Source: Cyanobacteria bacterium RUI128 (lineage in GTDB: Bacteria > Cyanobacteriota > Vampirovibrionia > Gastranaerophilales > Gastranaerophilaceae). From it: 6,304 nucleotides of DNA. The notes under the pieces were generated by a model, which made no database searches, was not told where the DNA came from, and saw nothing but the letters and a program-made list of their open reading frames with translations. A program made the translations under genes and the position numbers. The stretch lies in contig JAILHQ010000116.1 of the NCBI GenBank assembly GCA_024695725.1, positions 1 to 6,304 of the forward strand, in the 5' to 3' direction. Positions 1 through 4,894 of the stretch are shown here, one piece after another (the first letter of the stretch is position 1; the number at the start of each line of letters is the position of its first letter).

Positions 1-405
1 CTATCTACTTTTTTTAGTATTGAACGAGGGACACGTTTAAAAAAATCAGACAGAGAAGATGGAAATGTCCCACTTGTAACTGCGGGTAAAGATAATTCAG
101 GTGTGGCTGACTTTGTAACTCCAACCATAAACAAAGAATATACAGATAAAATTACGATAGATATGTTTGGTAATGTGTTTTATCATTCAGAAACATTTGT
201 ATGTGATGATAATATTCTTGTATTGATAGAAAAAGAAGAAATGTCTTCAAATGTTAAAAAGTTTATAACTGCATGTATTAGTTATGACAATTATAAATAT
301 GACTATAATAGACAATATAGACAAAAAGATTTTTTAGTTCATAAAATATGGCTTCCAGCAGATGATAATAATAATCCTGATTGGCAATGGATGGATAATT
401 ATATA
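1..405 (+). repeat. Direct repeat copy 1 (first TRD of the S subunit)
   Basis: This copy aligns without gaps to 595-999 at an offset of 594 bp. Bases 1-131 are identical, 132 is a silent c/t change, 133-222 are identical, 223-288 hold 17 differences, and 289-405 are identical (18 differences in 405 bp). The left end is cut by the window, so the repeat may be longer. It encodes TRD 1; the proteins of the two copies differ at six residues only. Confidence 0.97.
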
Positions 406-1026
406 TCACTGCTTGATAGTAATCTAGATGATTATACAAATAGTTTTATGGATATTGTAGATAATGATAAAAATCTCATAAAAATATTTGCAAATAAAAT
501 TGAAATTGAACATTTTAAAAATTGGCTCAAATGTGTGGATAATACAAATAATGCAGAAATATTATTAACAGAAAAAAAATGGAATTACTTTGAGCTATCT
601 ACTTTTTTTAGTATTGAACGAGGGACACGTTTAAAAAAATCAGACAGAGAAGATGGAAATGTCCCACTTGTAACTGCGGGTAAAGATAATTCAGGTGTGG
701 CTGACTTTGTAACTCCAACCATAAATAAAGAATATACAGATAAAATTACGATAGATATGTTTGGTAATGTGTTTTATCATTCAGAAACATTTGTATGTGA
801 TGATAATATTCTTGTACTAATGGAGAAAGAGGAGATGTCCCCAAATGAAAAAAAATTTATAACAACATGTATAAATTTTGATAATTATAAATATGACTAT
901 AATAGACAATATAGACAAAAAGATTTTTTAGTTCATAAAATATGGCTTCCAGCAGATGATAATAATAATCCTGATTGGCAATGGATGGATAATTATATAA
1001 GTACCCTTCCTAGTAGTGATGCATAA
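1..1026 (+). CDS. hsdS: Restriction-modification specificity (S) subunit with two near-identical TRDs, 5'-truncated
   Basis: The frame is open from base 1 to the TAA at 1024-1026 (341 residues), so the true start lies left of the window; a GTG at 103 is internal. S subunits of type I and BcgI-like systems carry target-recognition domains (TRDs) that choose the DNA sequence methylated by the M subunit and, if present, cut by R. Family signs: FFSIERGTRLKKSD and PLVTAGKDNSGVADF, the usual TRD opening, then YNRQYRQKDF and LPADDNNNPDWQWMDNYI, the usual end of a half-subunit. All occur twice (window residues 4-135 and 202-333). The linker at about 136-198 is asparagine/lysine/isoleucine-rich and probably helical; it ends in WNYFEL, the typical lead-in to a TRD. 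The chain ends STLPSSDA, a normal C-terminus for the family. Family members are usually about 380-430 aa, so little may be missing. The gene is visibly more AT-rich than its neighbours, suggesting transfer. Partner M and R genes are not in the window and would be expected upstream. Confidence 0.85.
   Translation, partial: LSTFFSIERGTRLKKSDREDGNVPLVTAGKDNSGVADFVTPTINKEYTDKITIDMFGNVFYHSETFVCDDNILVLIEKEEMSSNVKKFITACISYDNYKYDYNRQYRQKDFLVHKIWLPADDNNNPDWQWMDNYISLLDSNLDDYTNSFMDIVDNDKNLIKIFANKIEIEHFKNWLKCVDNTNNAEILLTEKKWNYFELSTFFSIERGTRLKKSDREDGNVPLVTAGKDNSGVADFVTPTINKEYTDKITIDMFGNVFYHSETFVCDDNILVLMEKEEMSPNEKKFITTCINFDNYKYDYNRQYRQKDFLVHKIWLPADDNNNPDWQWMDNYISTLPSSDA
595..999 (+). repeat. Direct repeat copy 2 (second TRD of the S subunit)
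   Basis: This is the second copy of the 405-bp repeat that begins at base 1. The right boundary is sharp: after 999 (matching 405) the sequences diverge immediately, copy 1 continuing into the inter-TRD linker and copy 2 into the C-terminus and stop. Because the offset is exactly 198 codons, recombination between the copies would delete or add 594 bp without breaking the reading frame. Confidence 0.97.
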
Positions 1027-1030
1027 AATG

Positions 1031-1056
1031 TAATGATATATAATGTTATATTATTA
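1031..1056. terminator. Weak AT-only hairpin between convergent stops
   Basis: The 27-bp gap between the S-subunit stop and the rimO stop holds the perfect pair atataa/ttatat around a TG centre (1038-1043 and 1046-1051). Further pairing, interrupted by bulges, reaches 1031 and 1056, inside the rimO stop codon. There is no G:C pairing and no clear T-tract, so intrinsic termination would be weak. Its position between convergent genes is the main argument for it. Confidence 0.25.
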
Positions 1057-2358
1057 TACTTCGCCGATTAAGTCGTATTCATCACAGGATACGATTTTAA
1101 TATCCTCAATATCTCCCGGAACAAGTTGCTCGTCGGTCTTGATATAAACCACTCCGTCAACTTCCGGAGCATCGTTTTGGGTTCTTGCAACAACGTATCC
1201 GTCGTCTGTGTAGTTTTCAATAATACAAGGCATTGTTTTACCAATAAAAGACTCATTTACCCCTTTTGAAATACCCTGCTGCAACTCCATAAGTTTTTTA
1301 TATCGTTCGTGCATTACCTTTTTCGGCACCTGCGGTTTCATATCATAAGACGGTGTACCTTTTTCTCTTGAATACTCAAATACTCCCATCTTATTAAATT
1401 TCATATCTTTAACAAAGTTATAAAGATGTTCAAATTCTTCTTCGGTTTCTCCCGGGTATCCGACAATAAACGCTGTTCTTATTGCGACATTCGGGATATG
1501 TTTTCGGATATTTTCTATCATTTTTCTGTAATCAAACGAAGGTCTGTTCATTCGTTTAAGCATATCAGGATGTGAGTGCTGAAGAGGGATATCGACATAT
1601 TTAACCACCTTTTCGCACTCTGCGATAGTGTCTAAAAGTTCGTCGGTCATCTGTGTCGGATAAGCATACATTACTCGTATCCAGCCAAGGTTTTCTATTT
1701 TGTTCAGTTCTTTCAGAAGTTCCGCGAGCATTGGTTTTTTATATAAATCAACTCCGTAGCCAGTTGTGTCCTGAGCGATAAGAATAATTTCAGTAACACC
1801 TTTTTTAACAAGATTTTTCGCTTCTGCAACGATATCTTCCATCTTTCTTGAACGGTAATCTCCGCGCAGGTATGGGATAATACAATATCCGCATCTGTAA
1901 TTGCACCCGTCAGCTATTTTAATATAAGAGCTTGATCCCATTGTTATTTGCTGACGTTCAATATTTTCAGGGTAAATATATTCAGGATTTTCATTTACAT
2001 CAGAAATATATTCTTCCCCTTTTTCCAGTCGTTTCACCACATCAACAATTTTAGCCAAATCGGTTGCCCCTATCATTGCCGAGATTTCAGGAATGGCTTT
2101 TTTGAGTTCTTCCCCGTGTTTTTGGGCAAGGCAGCCTGCAATGATTACTTTTCTGCCGTCGTTTATCATTTCAAGAATGGAATCTACCGATTCTTTTTCG
2201 GCATCGTGGATAAAAGAACAGGTATTAATAATCACATAGTCAGCATCGGTTTCGTCAAGCGTAACCTGATAACCGTTCTTAGAGAGCAAACCCAGTATGA
2301 GTTCGGAATCAACCAGATTTTTTGCGCAGCCATGACTTATTAAAGCGATTTTTTTCAT
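1054..2358 (-). CDS. rimO: Ribosomal protein S12 (aspartate) methylthiotransferase RimO
   Basis: RimO is a radical-SAM enzyme that adds a methylthio group to the conserved aspartate (Asp89 in E. coli) of ribosomal protein S12, in the cytoplasm. At 434 aa it has the normal full length. An N-terminal methylthiotransferase domain (about 2-118) carries the three ligands of the auxiliary Fe-S cluster: C11 in GCAKNLVDSE, C47 in NTCSF and C76 in AGCLAQ. The radical-SAM core (about 138-365) carries the CxxxCxxC motif at C152, C156 and C159 (GCNYRCGYCIIPYLRG). A C-terminal TRAM domain (about 365-434) ends EYDLIGEV. GCAKNLVDSE and the DLIGE terminus separate RimO from the tRNA-modifying paralogues MiaB and MtaB. 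The ATG at 2358 is supported by an AAGGAT Shine-Dalgarno 8 nt upstream. The gene lies 12 bp after the zinc-ribbon gene, probably as the second gene of that transcript. No key residue is missing. Confidence 0.95.
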   Translation of the reverse strand: MKKIALISHGCAKNLVDSELILGLLSKNGYQVTLDETDADYVIINTCSFIHDAEKESVDSILEMINDGRKVIIAGCLAQKHGEELKKAIPEISAMIGATDLAKIVDVVKRLEKGEEYISDVNENPEYIYPENIERQQITMGSSSYIKIADGCNYRCGYCIIPYLRGDYRSRKMEDIVAEAKNLVKKGVTEIILIAQDTTGYGVDLYKKPMLAELLKELNKIENLGWIRVMYAYPTQMTDELLDTIAECEKVVKYVDIPLQHSHPDMLKRMNRPSFDYRKMIENIRKHIPNVAIRTAFIVGYPGETEEEFEHLYNFVKDMKFNKMGVFEYSREKGTPSYDMKPQVPKKVMHERYKKLMELQQGISKGVNESFIGKTMPCIIENYTDDGYVVARTQNDAPEVDGVVYIKTDEQLVPGDIEDIKIVSCDEYDLIGEV

Positions 2359-2366
2359 AATCAGTT

Positions 2367-2372
2367 ATCCTT
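2367..2372 (-). promoter_or_regulatory. Shine-Dalgarno of rimO overlapping the upstream stop codon
   Basis: On the minus strand, AAGGAT ends 8 nt before the rimO ATG. Its first two bases are the last two bases of the zinc-ribbon gene's TAA (2371-2373). This arrangement suggests translational coupling: ribosomes terminating on the upstream gene sit at the rimO initiation site. It also supports both the start of rimO and the operon call. Confidence 0.7.
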
Positions 2373-4113
2373 AATTTGCCAATGCCGGGTCGGCTGACTG
2401 ATTTTGTTCTCTCTGGCCTGACTGTTGGGTTATAAAGTACATGTGATAATCTTCATTACCCGTTTCGGAAGTAAAACTAACCTGAACGTTGTCGTCTGAA
2501 ACAGTAAAGATATTACTCAGTTCACCGATTGTAATATTTCCGCTTAAACGATAACCTTCGTAATTTCCGCCGGAAGTTGATATGAGCATATAAGTCTTTG
2601 CGCCTGCAGGCTTGTCTATCTGAACGGAAGATTCGCCGAAGGTATCGATATTGATAATCAATACATCAGGGAAGATAGCCTTTATTGCCTTTACGGAAAT
2701 TGTTCTGAAACTCATGCTGCCGTACGAGATATCAAGTGTCTGAATTTGCAAATGTTTTGGTGAATATGCATATAGCTGATCGTTCTTTATAAAGAATTTT
2801 GCATTTTCCTCTAACTGTATTGTCTGATTAGCTTTTTTGTACTTGTTATCATAAACTTCATAGCCGTCATTTCCCTGTGCAAGTAACATATCCCCTTTCT
2901 TTAACGGTTTGGAAGGATCATAAACTGCCCAGGTATTTGTAGCGGCATAATATGTGTATTGGAAATTTGCATCTGATTTCAGTTTCATAATATTCTTTCT
3001 TACAGTAGCGAATATGTCTGTTAAATCAGATTTTTCAGGCTTTATTGCATCTAAATTCTTCTGATATTTATAAGGATACATATCATCAAATTGTTTTTCG
3101 GATATTCCGTTTGCAGATGATGCAAGGTGTGAGAACAATTCCTTTAACTGTGAGTCAGGATAGTTCTTCATAAACTTTTTGTCGCTCTTAACAAACAATT
3201 TTTTATTCAGATAAATCATATTTGTTCTGTCTGATGTGAACGAATAAATGAAGGTGTATGAGAAAACGTAATCTCTTACTTCCTCAGCGTATCTGAAATC
3301 TTTGTTTGCGTTCATAAATCTTTCAAAATCGCCGATACGTTTTGCGAGTTCATAAGGTTTGATTATAAGCTCGTCCTTGTGCATACAGTCTTTATAATTA
3401 TCCGCTCTGAGTTTCAGATATTCTCTGATATCAGACGGTAAATATTTCCCATATTTTTTATAGGTAAATCTTGTATCTTCTGCCAAATGGTATTTTGAAT
3501 AACTGTCTTCAGCAACTATCTTGAGCCCGACTTTTGAAAGAGTTTTTGCATACTGCTTTTGCAATTTGTTAAACTCTTTTTCGGTTCTAGGCACCTGATA
3601 GCGGACATTTCCGTCTAACAGATTTGAATTGTCAAAATTTTGTACCTTGAGAAGTTCTTTTCTGTATTTGTCAAAGGTTTCAAGTTTTGTGTCCATATCG
3701 TCATCAGACAGTTTTAGGTATAATTCCAGAAATGTCTGAACATCCTTCAAATTATCAATGAAACCGCTCAGCGTTTCAGGCTGGGTTAACTCAGGAATGA
3801 GTGACGGGTTTTCAATATATTGTTCATATTTCATTTTGTCAAAGCTCATTATATCCCCTGCAACAAAGTTCTTTAAAAACAGAAATGCTATCAAACATAA
3901 AAATATACCAAGCATTGTGAACACCCCTTTCAGGAAAAGATCTCCGAAAGAGTAGTCCTGTTTTTTGTGTGAATGATTTTTCTTTATGTATCCGTCTTTG
4001 TAATACGAATTTGAATAAAGTCTGTCTTCTGTGTTTTCTTCAAACTTATGTCCGCAATACAGACAATATTTTGAGCTGTCGCTTATCTCTTTACCGCAAT
4101 TTGGGCAAAACAT
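2371..4113 (-). CDS. Zinc-ribbon, single-pass membrane protein of unknown function
   Basis: I do not recognise this 580-aa protein as a named family. The N-terminus is a four-cysteine zinc ribbon (C3 and C6 in CPNCGKE, C17 and C20 in CLYCGHKF), as found in many 'zinc-ribbon domain-containing' bacterial membrane proteins. A polar, lysine- and tyrosine-rich linker (about 25-58) follows, then one strongly hydrophobic segment, about residues 63-80, flanked by lysines. The remaining roughly 500 residues have no further membrane segment. By the positive-inside rule the zinc ribbon should be cytoplasmic and the large domain outside. The first part of that domain (about 85-390) is charged and probably helical; the later part (about 395-560) looks beta-rich; the tail is polar (SGQREQNQSADPALAN). 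The ATG at 4113 has an AAGGAG site 8 nt upstream. It precedes rimO by 12 bp and is divergent from a sigma-factor gene. A sensor or envelope-associated role is possible but not shown. Confidence 0.85.
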   Translation of the reverse strand: MFCPNCGKEISDSSKYCLYCGHKFEENTEDRLYSNSYYKDGYIKKNHSHKKQDYSFGDLFLKGVFTMLGIFLCLIAFLFLKNFVAGDIMSFDKMKYEQYIENPSLIPELTQPETLSGFIDNLKDVQTFLELYLKLSDDDMDTKLETFDKYRKELLKVQNFDNSNLLDGNVRYQVPRTEKEFNKLQKQYAKTLSKVGLKIVAEDSYSKYHLAEDTRFTYKKYGKYLPSDIREYLKLRADNYKDCMHKDELIIKPYELAKRIGDFERFMNANKDFRYAEEVRDYVFSYTFIYSFTSDRTNMIYLNKKLFVKSDKKFMKNYPDSQLKELFSHLASSANGISEKQFDDMYPYKYQKNLDAIKPEKSDLTDIFATVRKNIMKLKSDANFQYTYYAATNTWAVYDPSKPLKKGDMLLAQGNDGYEVYDNKYKKANQTIQLEENAKFFIKNDQLYAYSPKHLQIQTLDISYGSMSFRTISVKAIKAIFPDVLIINIDTFGESSVQIDKPAGAKTYMLISTSGGNYEGYRLSGNITIGELSNIFTVSDDNVQVSFTSETGNEDYHMYFITQQSGQREQNQSADPALAN

Positions 4114-4121
4114 AATTTATA

Positions 4122-4127
4122 CTCCTT
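4122..4127 (-). promoter_or_regulatory. Shine-Dalgarno of the zinc-ribbon gene
   Basis: AAGGAG on the minus strand, 8 nt before the ATG at 4113, is a near-consensus ribosome binding site. It fixes this start, which is also the residue directly before the first zinc-ribbon cysteine pair. Confidence 0.8.
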
Positions 4128-4156
4128 ATCTTTGTGATGTCATTTTTCTACAGAAA

Positions 4157-4184
4157 ATTTTAGCACATAAAAAGTTATGGTAAA
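4157..4184 (-). promoter_or_regulatory. Candidate promoter for the zinc-ribbon/rimO operon
   Basis: On the minus strand, an extended -10 (TGC then TAAAAT, 4157-4165) lies 16 bp downstream of TTTACC (4179-4184), a 4/6 match to the sigma-70 -35 box. Transcription would begin near 4150, giving a leader of roughly 35-40 nt that contains the Shine-Dalgarno. The match is modest in an AT-rich region, so this is a candidate only. Confidence 0.35.
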
Positions 4185-4222
4185 TGTGTGGGTAAATCTT
4201 TTATACTAATTTTTGTATACGT

Positions 4223-4241
4223 AATTGTATAAAATACAATT
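4223..4241. promoter_or_regulatory. Perfect 8-bp inverted repeat, possible operator upstream of the sigma gene
   Basis: AATTGTAT (4223-4230) and ATACAATT (4234-4241) are perfect inverted copies around a 3-bp AAA spacer. A further direct copy of the core TTGTATA sits at 4213-4219, 12 bp before the copy at 4225-4231. The repeat includes a TATAAA (4228-4233) that could serve as the -10 of the sigma gene, although no good -35 lies 16-18 bp upstream. Dyad symmetry over a likely promoter suggests a repressor site. It lacks the GC stem and T-tract of a terminator. Confidence 0.35.
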
Positions 4242-4260
4242 TTCTGTTATCATTTTGAGT

Positions 4261-4863
4261 ATGGCAAAGGTTGCGAACGAAGAGAACATAAATTTAAAGG
4301 AATATTCTGATCTTATAGAAACAGTTTCGAAAGTAGAATTTTCGAAAGTGTCTTCTTATGGCCTGATTGAATATCCTGAAATCGTCAACCTTGCAACCCA
4401 TACAATATATTTGGTTCTTAAGAACGGTTCAGCAGATTTGTATAACAACGCTTATCTGACTAAGGCTATCAAATGGGAAATCAGGAACGAAATCAGAAGA
4501 AGATATCGCTGGTACACCATGAAAAATACGCAACCTGTCAATTCGTCCGAAGTCAGAGAAGTTGTATATAAAACTATTGTATCCGTTGAGGCAATGGCAG
4601 AGGCTGATAACCCTGTTATCGTCAGAGATACGTCAATGACTCCGCCTGAACAGGCTGAGTTTGACGAACTCAAAGAAAGAATCAAAGAGGCCATTAAGCA
4701 CCTGCCTGAAAGAGAAAAAGCGCTTGTTGAGGCGAAATTCTTCCAGGATAAAAAGCTTAAAGAAATTTCTGATGAATTCAACATATCGCAATCGAGAATA
4801 TCCAGAATTATCCAGAATGCTTTGAAAAAAGTGCGGAAAGAACTTAACAAACAAGACTATTAA
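4261..4863 (+). CDS. Short sigma-70-family RNA polymerase sigma factor (regions 2 and 4)
   Basis: This 200-aa protein has the layout of an alternative sigma factor, which directs RNA polymerase to specific promoters. Region 2 spans about residues 14-85. GLIEYPEIVNLA (34-45) corresponds to region 2.1, and AYLTKAIKWEIRNEIRR (64-80) to the core-binding and -10-recognising helices of 2.2-2.4. Residues 86-136 form a poorly conserved linker in place of a clear region 3. Region 4 (about 137-195) is the best-preserved part: LPEREKALVEAKFF followed by a helix-turn-helix at about 164-189 (KEISDEFNISQSRISRI), which would contact the -35 element. I chose the ATG at 4261. The in-frame TTG at 4225 would add a hydrophobic 12-residue leader unlike a sigma N-terminus and would lie inside the inverted repeat. 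No good Shine-Dalgarno is visible. The stop is 31 bp before the gcvPB ATG with no terminator between, so co-transcription is likely. A specific subgroup cannot be assigned from the sequence. Confidence 0.85.
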   Translation: MAKVANEENINLKEYSDLIETVSKVEFSKVSSYGLIEYPEIVNLATHTIYLVLKNGSADLYNNAYLTKAIKWEIRNEIRRRYRWYTMKNTQPVNSSEVREVVYKTIVSVEAMAEADNPVIVRDTSMTPPEQAEFDELKERIKEAIKHLPEREKALVEAKFFQDKKLKEISDEFNISQSRISRIIQNALKKVRKELNKQDY

Positions 4864-4879
4864 TCGTTGTCTTAAATAT

Positions 4880-4885
4880 AGGGGA
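4880..4885 (+). promoter_or_regulatory. Shine-Dalgarno of gcvPB
   Basis: AGGGGA lies 9 nt before the ATG at 4895 and 6 nt before an in-frame GTG at 4892. Either could initiate; ATG is preferred for codon and spacing. The site lies in the short gap after the sigma-factor stop, consistent with one transcript covering both genes. Confidence 0.65.
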
Positions 4886-4894
4886 AATGTCGTG

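Noticed and set aside
1..999. CRISPR array or mobile-element repeat explanation for the repeated 405 bp
   Set aside because: There are only two copies, both in frame within one protein, with no terminal inverted repeats or transposase. The unit corresponds to a protein domain.
103..1026. S-subunit gene starting at the GTG at 103
   Set aside because: The same reading frame is open to base 1, and bases 1-102 encode TRD sequence identical to that at 595-696. The GTG is an internal valine and the gene is 5'-truncated by the window.
1948..2343. Open frame of 131 codons on the plus strand inside rimO
   Set aside because: It is fully antisense to the well-conserved rimO gene, the protein has no recognisable motif, and its phenylalanine/isoleucine-rich composition is what antisense of this gene would give.
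2371..4113. Zinc-ribbon membrane protein as a zinc-containing anti-sigma factor for the neighbouring sigma gene
   Set aside because: It lacks the HxxxCxxC motif of ZAS anti-sigma factors, is far larger, and is divergently transcribed rather than co-transcribed with the sigma gene.
4225..4260. TTG start adding 12 residues to the sigma factor
   Set aside because: The added residues are hydrophobic and unlike sigma N-termini, there is no Shine-Dalgarno, and the codon lies inside a perfect inverted repeat that overlaps a -10-like sequence.
4452..4854. Minus-strand open frames opposite the sigma gene
   Set aside because: They are serine/leucine/phenylalanine-rich antisense shadows of the conserved region 4 coding sequence, with no ribosome binding context.
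4864..4894. Glycine riboswitch before gcvPB
   Set aside because: The gap is only 31 bp, too short for a glycine aptamer, and it shows no paired structure beyond the ribosome binding site.
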